The notes under the pieces were generated by a model, which searched no databases, was not told the origin of the DNA, and was given only the letters and a program-made list of their open reading frames with translations. A stretch of DNA of 64,000 nucleotides, taken from the NCBI GenBank assembly GCA_002437905.1, contig DJRT01000004.1, forward strand, positions 1-64,000. Direction: 5' to 3'. This document shows, in pieces, positions 30,631 through 40,162 of this stretch (position 1 is its first letter; each line of letters starts with the position of its first letter). Position numbers and translations under genes: made by a program. The stretch comes from Ruminococcaceae bacterium UBA6353. Lineage in GTDB: Bacteria > Bacillota > Clostridia > Oscillospirales > Acutalibacteraceae.

Positions 30631-32829
30631 TCATATCGTGGCGCGCTGCACGCTGTCCACGCCCTCTACCTCTTTGAGCCGCTGGATAACCAGCTGCAGG
30701 TGCTCCACGCTGCTGACGGCCAGCGTCATGGTGATCACCACGCCGTTGTTGTCCGTCTCCCGCGCATTGACCGCATGCAGCGGAATGTGCATATTGGCCA
30801 GCACCATAGTCAGGCTAAGCAGCAGATTATTGCCATTGTGGGCATGGATGCGCAGATTGGCATGGAATTCGCTTTTCAGGCTCTCCTCCCACTGCACCCG
30901 CACCCACCGTTCACGGTTGGGGGCGTTTTCCAGATCCTTCGGCACATTGGTGCAGTCCCGCCGGTGCACCGAAACACCGTAGCCGCGGGTGATAAAGCCG
31001 ATCACCGGGTCACCCGGCACCGGGTTGCAGCACTGGGCAAATTTGACCAGGCAGTTATCCATATTCTCAATAATCACGCCGCCGTGGTTTTTCACCCGGC
31101 GTGCCGGCGGCGTCTGCGGAGCCGGCGGCGCCGCCTGGATCTGATCCTCCCGCTGCAGGCGGGCATATTCCTCCCGGATGCGCGGCATCAGGCGGGAAAG
31201 CAGCACGCCGCCGTAGCCGATGGCGGCATAGAAATCATCCAGCGTATCGCAGTGCTGCTTTTTGGCCTGCTCCAGCAAAAAAGCCTCCATCTTATCCTGC
31301 GGCAGCCGGATCAGGTTGCGGGAAAGCTCCCGCTCCAGCTCAGCGCGGCCCTGCTGGATATTCTCCTCGCGGCGTTCCCGCTTAAACCAGCTGCGGATCT
31401 TATTGCGCGCCTCGCCGGTGTGCACGATGTTCAGCCAATCGCGGCTCGGCCCGTGGTCGGCCGCCGAGGTGGTCAGCACCTCCACAATCTCGCCGGTCTT
31501 TACCCGGTAATCCAGCGGCACAATACGGCCATCCACCTTGGCGCCGACCATGCGGTTGCCCACCGCCGTGTGGATGGCATAGGCAAAGTCGATCACCGTG
31601 CTGCCCACCGGCAGGGTAATCACATCCCCCTTGGGGGTGAAAACAAACACATCCTCGATATCCAGGTCGGTCTTGATGCTGCGCACGATATCCTCGGCGT
31701 CATCCACATCCTTCTGGTTCTCGATGAACTGGCGCACCCAGGCCAGACGCTCATCCAGCTTATCCTGCTTGCGGATGCCGAGCTTGTATTTCCAGTGCGC
31801 CGCGATACCGTATTCCGCCGTATAGTGCATCTCCCAGGTACGGATCTGCACCTCAAAGGGGATCTTCTCTTTTCCCACCACGGTGGTGTGCAGGGACTGG
31901 TACATATTCGGCTTGGGGGTAGAGATGTAGTCTTTGAACCGGTTTGGCAGCGGGCGGAACATCTCATGCACCAGGCCGAGGGCATTATAGCAGTCGTTGA
32001 CGCTGTCCACGATCACCCGCACAGCGTAGATATCGTAGATCTCATCAAAGGCGTGCCCCTGGATATACATTTTGCGGTAGATGCCGGCGATGCTCTTGAT
32101 CCGGCCGGACATCTGCGCCTTGAGACCATATTCCGCCAGGCGGCTCTGGATACGCTGCTGAATGTCCTCCAGAAAGGCCGCCCGCTCATTTGCCCGCAGG
32201 GCCAGATTGTCCTCGATCTCCTTGTAGGCGACCGGATCCAGCACCCGCAGCGACAGATCCTCCAGCTCCTCCTTGACCGCCCGGATACCAAGGCGGTGTG
32301 CCAGCGGGGCGTAGATATCCAGGGTCTCCCGCGCTTTATCCCGGCGTTTCTGCGGATCCCAGCCGTCACTTGTACGCATATTGTGCAGGCGATCCGCCAG
32401 CTTAATGATCATCACGCGGATATCCTGCGACATGGCCAGCAGCATCTTGCGGACATTCTCTGCCTGCTGCTCCTCACGGGTGGAAAAGGTCATTTTGGTG
32501 ATCTTGGTCACCCCATCCACCAGCTTCGCCACATCCTCGCCGAAGCGGGCAGCGATCTCCCGCAGCTCGATGCCGGTATCCTCCACCACATCATGCAGCA
32601 GGCCGGCCACGACCGAGTCGCTGTCCATGCCCATCTCCACCAGGATACAGGCCACATGCAGCGGATGGCAGATATACTCCTCCCCGGAGCGGCGGCGCTG
32701 GCCGGCATGTGCCTTGGTTGCCATCTCCACCGCCTCATGGATGCGCTCCGTCTGGTAGGGTTTACCACTTTCGGCCAGCAGTGCATCCAGCTGCGCGATC
32801 ACATCTTCCCGTTTTTCCGGTTCACGCAT
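30631..32829 (-). CDS. relA: Bifunctional (p)ppGpp synthetase/hydrolase (Rel)
   Basis: A 732-residue stringent-response enzyme. The N-terminal hydrolase has the HD pair at residues 79-80 in LLHDVVEDT; the synthetase has the GRIKSIAGIYRKM motif and IYDIYAVRV. The TGS domain follows (VFTPKGDVITLPVGST), then the helical and zinc-finger region with QCCNPVPGDPVIGF, and a C-terminal ACT domain (ANLRIHAHNGNN to the end). Both catalytic centres look intact, so it should both make and degrade ppGpp. It starts three bases behind recJ and is followed by dtd, a classical arrangement. Confidence 0.95.
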   Translation of the reverse strand: MREPEKREDVIAQLDALLAESGKPYQTERIHEAVEMATKAHAGQRRRSGEEYICHPLHVACILVEMGMDSDSVVAGLLHDVVEDTGIELREIAARFGEDVAKLVDGVTKITKMTFSTREEQQAENVRKMLLAMSQDIRVMIIKLADRLHNMRTSDGWDPQKRRDKARETLDIYAPLAHRLGIRAVKEELEDLSLRVLDPVAYKEIEDNLALRANERAAFLEDIQQRIQSRLAEYGLKAQMSGRIKSIAGIYRKMYIQGHAFDEIYDIYAVRVIVDSVNDCYNALGLVHEMFRPLPNRFKDYISTPKPNMYQSLHTTVVGKEKIPFEVQIRTWEMHYTAEYGIAAHWKYKLGIRKQDKLDERLAWVRQFIENQKDVDDAEDIVRSIKTDLDIEDVFVFTPKGDVITLPVGSTVIDFAYAIHTAVGNRMVGAKVDGRIVPLDYRVKTGEIVEVLTTSAADHGPSRDWLNIVHTGEARNKIRSWFKRERREENIQQGRAELERELSRNLIRLPQDKMEAFLLEQAKKQHCDTLDDFYAAIGYGGVLLSRLMPRIREEYARLQREDQIQAAPPAPQTPPARRVKNHGGVIIENMDNCLVKFAQCCNPVPGDPVIGFITRGYGVSVHRRDCTNVPKDLENAPNRERWVRVQWEESLKSEFHANLRIHAHNGNNLLLSLTMVLANMHIPLHAVNARETDNNGVVITMTLAVSSVEHLQLVIQRLKEVEGVDSVQRATI

Positions 32830-32832
32830 CCG

Positions 32833-34890
32833 TCATCCCTCCTCTGCAAGATATTGCCACAGCGGTGTAGCAGCCAGATCAGCCTTGTTCTGCGCCGGCA
32901 GCACGGTCAGGCACAGGCACTCGCCGCGGTCCTCCACCTGCAGCAGGCCGGCCTCACGCCACAGCTCCAGCGCCGCCAGCAGCCGGAGCGCCGGCACCGG
33001 CGTCTCCTGCCGCTCAGCCGTGCGGGCCGCAGCATACTGCAGATGCTCCAATGTGCCCTGCCACACGCCGCAGCGGTGCAGTAAAGTATACAGCCTTGCC
33101 AGCAGCGGCCGATCCGGCAGGATAGCCTCTGCCGCCGGCTTTGCCTCCCGGCGCATCACGCTTTCAAACAGGGCGATATCCGCCGCCAGTGCCTCGCGGT
33201 CTGTTGCGGCATAACCGATATCCCGCGCGCACAGGCTCACAGACAGTATACCCCGGTATTCGTTTTTCTCCAGCGAGACAATACAATTGACCAACGAGCC
33301 ACAGGGAATTGGCAGCTCCTGCGGCGTTGTCTGGAATTTCATCACATTCACCCGCACGCCATCCCGGCTCATGGAAAGGCGCAGATGCTTGCCGCCGCCA
33401 AGGGCGGTGATATTATCCAGCCGCATATTGCACAGGGCAAACAGCGGTGCCGGATTTCCGGAGCCGTATGGCTCCAGCACCTCCAGCAGCGCCAGCTTTT
33501 CGGTGTCGATCTGCCCCGGCCGCAGCCGCAGCGCCACCGACAGGGCAGCCGTGGGCATCTGCGGGCAGGCGGCTGCCGCATAGCGGTTCAGCGCCCGGCG
33601 CAGGTCATCCACCCGCTCCCGCCGCACGGTCAGGCCGGCCGCCTGGTCATGGCCGCCGTAGGCCTCCACCACCCCGGCGCAGGCTTCCAGCGCCGGCACC
33701 AGCGAAAAGCCCGGCAGGCTGCGCCCGGAGCCGTGTACCATCTCCCCCTGCGCCGAAAGCACAAAGGCCGGCTTGCCGTATTTCTCCGTCAGGCGTGCCG
33801 CCACAATGCCCAGCACACCGTTCTGCCATCCATCGCCGCACACCAGCAGCAGCCGATCGTACAGCCACAGCGGATTTTCCGCCAGCTGCGCCTCCGCCTG
33901 TGCCAGCACCTGGCGGCTGACCTCCTGCCGCTGTCCGTTCAGCTGCTGCAGCTCAGCCGCCAGCGGCTGTGCGGTAGCCTCGTCCGCCGCCACCAGCAGG
34001 CGGAAGGCCACATCCGGATCCGCCATGCGGCCGGCGGCATTCAGCCGCGGCGCCAGCGTAAAGGCAATGCCGGTGGCGGTCAGCGGCTTCTCCGCGCACC
34101 CTGCCACCTGCCGCAGCGCCACGATCCCCGGCCGGCGACTGTCATTCAGCAGCTGCACGCCGCGCCGCATCAGATCCCGCATAAACCCGCGCAGCGGCAT
34201 GGCATCCGCCAGCGTACCCAGGGTCAGCAGATCGCCGTATTCCTGCAGGATGGACTCGCCATCCCCCTCCAGCGCGCACAGCAGCATAAATGCCACACCC
34301 ACACCGGCATAATCCTTGCAGGGGCTTTCACAGTCCGCACGCTGGGGATCCACCACCGCCACCGCGGCCGGCAGCTGCGCCGGCGGCTGGTGGTGATCGG
34401 TCACGACCAGCTCCATGCCGGCTCCGGTGATCGCGGCAGTCTCAGCGGGTGTCAGGGAGATACCGGTATCCACCGTTACGATCAGCTGCACACCCTGCTG
34501 CGCTGCCCACGCAATATCCGGCGCATGCAGGCCGTAGCCATTCTCCCGCAGCGGCAGGCGGTAAAGCACATCCGCCCCCTGCCGCTGCAGATAGGTATAC
34601 AACAGGGCTGTGGCGGTGATGCCGTCCACATCGTAATCGCCGTAAATGAGAATGCGCTCATGCCGGTCGATAGCGGTCTGTATCCGCTCCGCCGCCACAT
34701 CCATATCCGCAAAGGCAAAGGGATCGGCCTCCTCATCCTGCCCGGTCAGAAAACGCAGGATCTCCTCCGGCGATGTCAGGCCGCGCGCCGTCAGCAGCAG
34801 CGCCAAAAAGGGGTTCAGCTCACAGCTTTCCGCCATTTCCGCCGCCAGCGCTTTATCCAGCGGCGCCATCTCCCAGCGCTTGATCCGCAT
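32833..34890 (-). CDS. recJ: Single-stranded-DNA-specific exonuclease RecJ
   Basis: A 685-residue protein. The DHH phosphoesterase core shows YGDYDVDGITATALL (about residues 83-97) and VVTDHHQPP (about 162-170), followed by the DHHA1 domain with GGHDQAAGLTV and an OB-fold region. RecJ is the 5'-3' single-strand exonuclease in recombination and mismatch repair. The C-terminal 130 residues are less conserved and are longer than in the E. coli enzyme, as in other Firmicutes. It is the first gene of a minus-strand operon with rel, dtd, the MBL gene and hemZ, with a promoter at 34935-34963. Confidence 0.94.
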   Translation of the reverse strand: MRIKRWEMAPLDKALAAEMAESCELNPFLALLLTARGLTSPEEILRFLTGQDEEADPFAFADMDVAAERIQTAIDRHERILIYGDYDVDGITATALLYTYLQRQGADVLYRLPLRENGYGLHAPDIAWAAQQGVQLIVTVDTGISLTPAETAAITGAGMELVVTDHHQPPAQLPAAVAVVDPQRADCESPCKDYAGVGVAFMLLCALEGDGESILQEYGDLLTLGTLADAMPLRGFMRDLMRRGVQLLNDSRRPGIVALRQVAGCAEKPLTATGIAFTLAPRLNAAGRMADPDVAFRLLVAADEATAQPLAAELQQLNGQRQEVSRQVLAQAEAQLAENPLWLYDRLLLVCGDGWQNGVLGIVAARLTEKYGKPAFVLSAQGEMVHGSGRSLPGFSLVPALEACAGVVEAYGGHDQAAGLTVRRERVDDLRRALNRYAAAACPQMPTAALSVALRLRPGQIDTEKLALLEVLEPYGSGNPAPLFALCNMRLDNITALGGGKHLRLSMSRDGVRVNVMKFQTTPQELPIPCGSLVNCIVSLEKNEYRGILSVSLCARDIGYAATDREALAADIALFESVMRREAKPAAEAILPDRPLLARLYTLLHRCGVWQGTLEHLQYAAARTAERQETPVPALRLLAALELWREAGLLQVEDRGECLCLTVLPAQNKADLAATPLWQYLAEEG

Positions 34891-34934
34891 CCGTTGCCCT
34901 CCCTTGCCCGATTTTTCCTTATAACATATCGTAT

Positions 34935-34963
34935 ATCATAGCATTTTTTGCGACAGTATTCAA
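34935..34963 (-). promoter_or_regulatory. Promoter of the recJ operon
   Basis: TTGAAT (34958-34963) and TATGAT (34935-34940) on the minus strand with a 17-base spacer, about 45 bases before the recJ start. It belongs to the 333-base intergenic region 34891-35223, which otherwise holds only the divergent promoter. Confidence 0.65.
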
Positions 34964-35114
34964 CTGCCCAGCGGATTTTTTTCAAAAAAACTGCTCCTGC
35001 AATGGCTGTGGCCGGTTTTCCACCGGCGAACCTGCCGTTTTGTACAAATCGTTTCGACATTCCGCAGCCGGTTATTGCAAACTTGCTGTTTTTTCTGCAG
35101 TCTCCAATTTTATC

Positions 35115-35144
35115 TTGCTTTTCCGTTTGTCCATCGTGTATAAT
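35115..35144 (+). promoter_or_regulatory. Promoter of the PHP phosphoesterase gene
   Basis: TTGCTT (35115-35120) and TATAAT (35139-35144) with an 18-base spacer. The 80 bases between it and the start codon show no clear structure. Confidence 0.6.
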
Positions 35145-35223
35145 GAAATGTGTTGATTATTGGGGTATTTTGTGCGTTGCGGCGCACCGGCGGCTGTTTT
35201 CTAAACGGAGGATTCAATCAAAT

Positions 35224-36066
35224 ATGGCTATTGATCTGCACTGTCACTCAAGGATGTCCGACGGTTCCATGGGCATCGAAGAAATGATCGCCACGGCAAA
35301 GCGGCGGGGACTGACCGCTATCGCCATCACCGACCATGACGCCATCGCCGGCGCCACCCGCGCTGTGATGATCGGCAAGCGACAGGGCATTGAGGTACTG
35401 CCGGGCATTGAGTTTTCCGCCACCGACCCCCGTACCAAGGGAAAAGTGCACATCCTCGGCTATCTGTGTGACAGCCCCGACCGTCTGGAAGGGCTGTGCC
35501 GGCAGATCGCGGCAGGCCGTCGGACGGCCGCGGCCGAAATGATCCGCCGCGTGCTGCGCTATTACCCCATTGTACCGGAGAGCATTACCCGCTGCGCCGC
35601 CGGCAGCACCGCCATCTTCAAGCAGCATATCATGCACGCACTGATGGATGCCGGCTACACCGATTCTATCTACGGCGAGGTATACGACAAGCTGTTTTCC
35701 CCCACCGGCGGTTGTGCAAGGGTAGCCATCCCCTACCCCGATGTACGCACGGTCATCGACCTGATCCACAGCGCCGGCGGTCTGGCCGTGATCGCCCACC
35801 CTGCCGCCTATCATAACGAGGACCTGATGGAGGAGCTGACGGCGTGCGGCCTGCTGGACGGCATAGAGGCCTGGCACCCCGATCACAGCCCGGAGACGGC
35901 CGCGCAGCTGGCGGATTTTGCCGCGCAGCACGGCCTTGTGGCCACCGGCGGCAGCGATTTCCACGGCATGTACGCCAAAAGCCACCGCCCGCTCGGCAAC
36001 AGCGATGTGCCGCCGGAGACCGTACGGCTGCTGATCAACTATAAAAACAAAAAACGGCGCGCCTGA
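35224..36066 (+). CDS. PHP domain phosphoesterase (TrpH/RNase AM-like)
   Basis: A 280-residue protein; the ATG at 35224 follows a GGAGG site, the open frame upstream being spurious. Metal-binding motifs of the PHP family are in order: DLHCHSRMSDGS at the start, ITDHDAIAG, GIEFSA, HILGYL, IAHPAAYHN and GGSDFHG near the end. Homologues such as YciV hydrolyse 3',5'-bisphosphates or act as 5'-3' exonucleases on short RNA. It is cytosolic. It is followed by a TSCPD protein and an rRNA methyltransferase gene, so a link to RNA metabolism is plausible. Confidence 0.87.
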   Translation: MAIDLHCHSRMSDGSMGIEEMIATAKRRGLTAIAITDHDAIAGATRAVMIGKRQGIEVLPGIEFSATDPRTKGKVHILGYLCDSPDRLEGLCRQIAAGRRTAAAEMIRRVLRYYPIVPESITRCAAGSTAIFKQHIMHALMDAGYTDSIYGEVYDKLFSPTGGCARVAIPYPDVRTVIDLIHSAGGLAVIAHPAAYHNEDLMEELTACGLLDGIEAWHPDHSPETAAQLADFAAQHGLVATGGSDFHGMYAKSHRPLGNSDVPPETVRLLINYKNKKRRA

Positions 36067-36095
36067 GACGGCGTACCGGATGCGGAGGGATTTTT

Positions 36096-36377
36096 ATGGC
36101 ATACGAATATCGCCCGCAGGGCGTGTGCGCCCGCGGAATTACCTTTGACATTGAAAATGGCTGCGTAACCAATGTCCGCTTTGACGGCGGCTGCAACGGC
36201 AACACGCAGGGAGTCGCCCGTCTGGTCGAGGGCATGCCGGTGCAGGAGGCTATCCGCCGGATGGCCGGCATCCGCTGCGGCTTCAAAACCACCTCCTGCC
36301 CTGACCAGCTGGCCAAAGCGCTGCAGGCCGCCCTGGAGGAGGCCGCACAAAGCACGGCGGACACCGCCGCAAAATGA
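36096..36377 (+). CDS. TSCPD domain protein
   Basis: A 93-residue protein with the eponymous TSCPDQLAKAL motif near residue 66 and three further cysteines, in VCARGITFDI, GGCNGNTQG and IRCGFKTT. The TSCPD domain is also found at the C-terminus of class II ribonucleotide reductases, where it may bind metal; the stand-alone TIGR03905-type protein has no known activity. It is placed 29 bases after the PHP gene with a GGAGGG site. The cysteine pattern is complete, so metal or cluster binding is likely. Confidence 0.85.
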   Translation: MAYEYRPQGVCARGITFDIENGCVTNVRFDGGCNGNTQGVARLVEGMPVQEAIRRMAGIRCGFKTTSCPDQLAKALQAALEEAAQSTADTAAK

Positions 36378-36454
36378 TTTCCACCGGAGGTCGCCGCACT
36401 GTGGCGGCCTCTTTTCTGTTGTCGACACCAATCACACTGTAAAGGAGAATGCCT

Positions 36455-37834
36455 GTGCAGCTACCGCCTTTGTTCCTTTCCCGAATGCAGACACTGCTGG
36501 GGGAAGAACTGGCCGCATTTCTGGCAGCCTATGAGCGGCCGCTGCGGCGCGGCCTGCGGGTGAACACCCTGAAGCTGCCAACAGCGGCCTTCCGCCGCCT
36601 ATCCGCCCTGCCGCTGGAGCCAGCGCCGTTTTCGCCGGACAGCTTTTACCTGGATATCCCCCACAAGGCCGGCAGCGACCCGCTGCACCACGCCGGCGCC
36701 TACTATATGCAGGAGCCGTCTGCCTGCTCGGCGGTCAGTGTGCTGGCACCGCAGCCCGGTGAACGGATACTGGATCTGTGCGCCGCACCGGGCGGTAAAT
36801 CCGGGCAGATCGCTGCCGCCCTGCAAAACACCGGCCTGCTGTGGAGCAATGAGTATGTGCCGGCACGCGCCCGCATCCTGCAGCAAAATCTGGAACGGCT
36901 GGGGGTACGGCGCGGAGTGGTCTCCTGCAGCGATACCGGCCGGCTGTGCGCCGGGCTGGCCGGCTGGTTTGATGCCGTGCTGGTGGACGCCCCCTGCTCC
37001 GGCGAGGGAATGTTCCGCAAGGAGCCGCAGGCGCTGGATGGCTGGAGCCTGGACAATATCCACCTGTGTGCCACCCGGCAGCAGGAGATCCTGCAGAACG
37101 CCGCAGCGGCCGTGCGGCCCGGCGGGCGGCTGGTCTATTCCACCTGCACCTTCGCCCCGGAAGAAAACGAGGGGGTCATCGCTGCCTTTTTGCAGCAGAA
37201 CCCGGACTTTTCCCTGCAGCGGATTGCCGTACCGTGGGGATGCAGCGGCTTTCCGGTTCAGGCGCTCCGCGCCTTTGTGCCGGCGATCGCCGGCACGGCC
37301 GACCTGACCGCCTGCCGCCGGATCCTTCCCCAGCACGGCGGCGAGGGACATTTCATCGCGCTGCTGCGGCGGGACGGCAATGCCGCCGGTCCCCTGCCCG
37401 CAGCCTACGAGCCGCCGAAAAATGATCCCCACAGCGCCGCGGCAGCCGACCTGTATGCCGGATGCTTCCGGCAGCCGCCGGAGGGCGTATTTGTCACCCA
37501 CGGTGAGTTGGTGCGTCTGCTGCCGCCGGAACTGCCGGCGCTGACAGGGCTCGCTGTGCTGTCGGCCGGCATCGCCGCAGCACAGGTATGCAAAAACCGC
37601 CTGGAACCCTGCCACGCCGCCTTTATGGCGGCCGCACCGGCGGATTGCCGCCGGGGGCTGGAGCTGCCACCCGACAGCCAGGAACTGGCCGCATTCCTGC
37701 ACGGTGCGGAGCTGCCCTGCGCCGGCGAAAACGGCTGGACAGCCGTCGCCACCGCCGGGCTGACCACCGGCTTCGGCAAATGCGCCGGCGGCCGGCTGAA
37801 AAACCGGTATCCCAAAGGTCTGCGGCTGCTATAA
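36455..37834 (+). CDS. rsmF: RsmB/NOP family rRNA cytosine-C5 methyltransferase (RsmF-like)
   Basis: A 459-residue enzyme. SAM motif I is DLCAAPGGKSGQ, motif IV is DAPCSGEGMFRKEP with the general-base Cys, and motif VI is YSTCTFAPEENE with the nucleophilic Cys. The C-terminal half carries the RsmF-type extension and a PUA-like end reading GFGKCAGGRLKNRYPKGLR. It methylates a cytosine of 16S rRNA. The start is ambiguous: ATG 36449 lies right against the AAAGGAG site, and GTG 36455, with good spacing, gives the family-typical start QLPPLFLSRM. The assignment to RsmF rather than RsmB rests on the C-terminus. Confidence 0.88.
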   Translation: MQLPPLFLSRMQTLLGEELAAFLAAYERPLRRGLRVNTLKLPTAAFRRLSALPLEPAPFSPDSFYLDIPHKAGSDPLHHAGAYYMQEPSACSAVSVLAPQPGERILDLCAAPGGKSGQIAAALQNTGLLWSNEYVPARARILQQNLERLGVRRGVVSCSDTGRLCAGLAGWFDAVLVDAPCSGEGMFRKEPQALDGWSLDNIHLCATRQQEILQNAAAAVRPGGRLVYSTCTFAPEENEGVIAAFLQQNPDFSLQRIAVPWGCSGFPVQALRAFVPAIAGTADLTACRRILPQHGGEGHFIALLRRDGNAAGPLPAAYEPPKNDPHSAAAADLYAGCFRQPPEGVFVTHGELVRLLPPELPALTGLAVLSAGIAAAQVCKNRLEPCHAAFMAAAPADCRRGLELPPDSQELAAFLHGAELPCAGENGWTAVATAGLTTGFGKCAGGRLKNRYPKGLRLL

Positions 37835-37908
37835 GATACCACTGGCCCGGCCTGGCCAGCGCCGATTTGTAAATTTTTTTTGCTTTTGCAGTTTTTGCGT
37901 ATATCCTC

Positions 37909-37937
37909 TTGCAAATATAGCGAAAATCGTATACAAT
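37909..37937 (+). promoter_or_regulatory. Promoter of the glycolytic operon
   Basis: TTGCAA (37909-37914) and TACAAT (37932-37937) with a 17-base spacer, about 60 bases before the pgk start. Confidence 0.7.
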
Positions 37938-37996
37938 AGGCGTGTTGGATTGTTACCTATTTAACAGGCAATCACATTTAGGAAAGGATGTTATGT

Positions 37997-39301
37997 ATGA
38001 GCTATCTCAACAAAAAGACCGTAGAGGATCTGGAGGTTGCCGGCAAGCGCGTGCTCGTCCGCTGCGACTTCAATGTGCCGATGAAAGACGGCAAGATCAC
38101 CAGCGATAAGCGCATCATCGGCGCCCTGCCCACGATCCGCTACCTGCTGGAGCATGGCGCGAAGGTCATCCTGTGCTCCCACATGGGCAAGCCCCACAGC
38201 ATTTTCACCGAGGGCTTTGGCCTGAACAAGAAAGAAAAGGCCGCCGTGTCCGCCCTGCCGGAGGCCGAGCAGGAGGCTGCCAAGGCTGAGTATATCCAGA
38301 AGGCGCTGGCCGGCGATGCGAAGAAATTTACCCTCAAACCGGTGGCTGACCGCCTCAATGAGCTGCTGGACGGCAAGGTGACCTTTGCCACCGACATCAT
38401 CGGCGACGACGCCAAGGCCAAGATCGCCGCGCTGAAGGACGGCGAGGCGGTTCTGCTGGAGAATGTGCGCTTTGATGCCCGCGAGACCAAGAACGACGCC
38501 ACCTTTGCCAAGGCGCTGGCGGATCTGGCTGAGCTGTATGTGAACGATGCCTTCGGCACAGCGCACCGCGCCCACGCCTCCACCGCCGGTGTGGCAGACT
38601 ATCTGCCCTCTGCCTGCGGCTACCTGATCCAGAAAGAGATCACCGTGATGGGCAAGGCTCTGGACGATCCCAAGCGCCCGTTTGTGGCCATCCTCGGCGG
38701 CGCCAAGGTATCCGACAAGATCGGCGTGATCAACAACCTGCTGGACAAGGTGGACACCCTGATCATCGGCGGCGGCATGGCCTACACCTTCATGCGCGCC
38801 ATGGGCAACAATGTCGGTACCTCCCTGTGCGAGGAGGATAAGCTGGATCTGGCCCGCGAGATGATGCAGAAGGCCAAGGATAAGGGTGTCAACTTCATCC
38901 TGCCGGTGGATAACATCATCAGCCGCGATTATGACGAGTCCGCTCCGTTTATGCGCATCTACTCCGACGCCATCCCGGACGGCTGGATGGGCATGGACAT
39001 CGGTCCCACCACCCAGGAGCTGTTTGCCAAGTCCCTCGTTGGCGCCGGCACGGTGATCTGGAACGGCCCGATGGGCGTGTTTGAATGGGAGAACTTCTCC
39101 AAGGGCACCATCGCCGTGGCGAAAGCGGTAGCCGACAGCGGCTCCATCTCCATCATCGGCGGCGGCGACTCGGCAGCGGCCGTGGAGAACCTGGGCTTTG
39201 CGGACAAGATGACCCACATCTCCACCGGCGGCGGCGCTTCCCTCGAATTCCTGGAGGGCAAGGTGCTGCCCGGCATCGCCTGCCTGGACGATAAAGACTG
39301 A
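37997..39301 (+). CDS. pgk: Phosphoglycerate kinase with an extra loop
   Basis: A 434-residue enzyme; the start at 37997 is chosen because the ATG at 37988 touches the ribosome site. The N-terminal VRCDFNVPMKDG and the HRAHAST motif are the substrate-binding parts, and GGGDSAAAVE in the C-terminal half belongs to the nucleotide site. It makes ATP from 1,3-bisphosphoglycerate. Compared with the usual 390-400 residues it has about 35 extra residues between SHMGKPHS (near residue 66) and FTLKPVADRL (near 111), with an Ala/Glu/Lys-rich helix. The reading frame is intact. It is the first gene of pgk-tpiA-gpmI. Confidence 0.96.
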   Translation: MSYLNKKTVEDLEVAGKRVLVRCDFNVPMKDGKITSDKRIIGALPTIRYLLEHGAKVILCSHMGKPHSIFTEGFGLNKKEKAAVSALPEAEQEAAKAEYIQKALAGDAKKFTLKPVADRLNELLDGKVTFATDIIGDDAKAKIAALKDGEAVLLENVRFDARETKNDATFAKALADLAELYVNDAFGTAHRAHASTAGVADYLPSACGYLIQKEITVMGKALDDPKRPFVAILGGAKVSDKIGVINNLLDKVDTLIIGGGMAYTFMRAMGNNVGTSLCEEDKLDLAREMMQKAKDKGVNFILPVDNIISRDYDESAPFMRIYSDAIPDGWMGMDIGPTTQELFAKSLVGAGTVIWNGPMGVFEWENFSKGTIAVAKAVADSGSISIIGGGDSAAAVENLGFADKMTHISTGGGASLEFLEGKVLPGIACLDDKD

Positions 39302-39324
39302 GAATAGGAAAGGACAGGAGCACT

Positions 39325-40077
39325 ATGGGTAAGTATGTGATTGCCGGCAACTGGAAAATGAACAAAACGCCGGCCGAGGCAACCGAACTGATCGAAAGCA
39401 TCAAGCCGCTGGTCGCAGACGCAGCGTGTGATGTAGTCGTGGGCGTCCCCTTTGTGGATCTGCCGGCAGCGCTGGAGGCCACCAAGGGCACCAAGATCGG
39501 CGTTGCAGCGCAGAACTGCTACTGGGAGAAGAGCGGCGCCTTCACCGGCGAGATCGCAGCCGATATGCTGCGGGCGATGGGCGTTGGCTATGTCATCCTC
39601 GGCCACAGTGAGCGCCGCACCTATTTCGGCGATACCGACGCAACGGTCGCCAAGCGGGTACGCGGTGCGCTGGATGCCGGCCTGACGGTCATCCTGTGCG
39701 TCGGCGAGTATCTGGAGCAGCGTGAGCTGGGCATCACCGACGAGGTGGTGGCCATGCAGACCAAGATCGCGCTCAATGGCGTGAGCAAGGAGGAGCTTGC
39801 CCGCATCATCATCGCCTATGAGCCTGTGTGGGCCATCGGCACCGGCAAAACGGCTACGGCTGAGCAGGCCAACGAGGTCTGCGGCATGATCCGCCGGGTG
39901 ATCGCCGGCCTGTACGACGGGGCAGCGGCCGAGGCCGTGACCATCCAGTACGGCGGTTCCATGAATGCCGGCAACGCCGCGCAGCTTCTGGCAATGTCGG
40001 ATGTGGACGGCGGCCTGATCGGCGGCGCTTCGCTGAAGCCGAACGATTTTGCCACCATTGTGGCCGCAGCAAAATAA
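39325..40077 (+). CDS. tpiA: Triosephosphate isomerase
   Basis: A 250-residue TIM barrel of normal length. The active-site residues are visible: NWKMN (Asn9, Lys11), GHSERR with the electrophilic His, and AYEPVWAIGTG with the catalytic Glu; the phosphate loop is QYGGSMN and GGASLKPNDF. It interconverts dihydroxyacetone phosphate and glyceraldehyde 3-phosphate. It follows pgk by 23 bases and precedes gpmI, and is thus co-transcribed with them. No unusual features. Confidence 0.97.
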   Translation: MGKYVIAGNWKMNKTPAEATELIESIKPLVADAACDVVVGVPFVDLPAALEATKGTKIGVAAQNCYWEKSGAFTGEIAADMLRAMGVGYVILGHSERRTYFGDTDATVAKRVRGALDAGLTVILCVGEYLEQRELGITDEVVAMQTKIALNGVSKEELARIIIAYEPVWAIGTGKTATAEQANEVCGMIRRVIAGLYDGAAAEAVTIQYGGSMNAGNAAQLLAMSDVDGGLIGGASLKPNDFATIVAAAK

Positions 40078-40162
40078 CCATCACTGTTCCGTGCGGAGGG
40101 CGGGGCGTCCGCCCCACCCTCCGTTCTCTTTGCACAATCCCCAAGGAAAGGAAGAAACAACC

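Noticed and set aside
30610..33084. 824-codon frame opposite rel and recJ
   Set aside because: Shadow of rel with no ribosome site and no domain.
37845..37885. TGGCC/GGCCA stem followed by a T-run after the RsmF-like gene
   Set aside because: The T-run is separated from the short stem by more than ten bases, so a terminator is not convincing.
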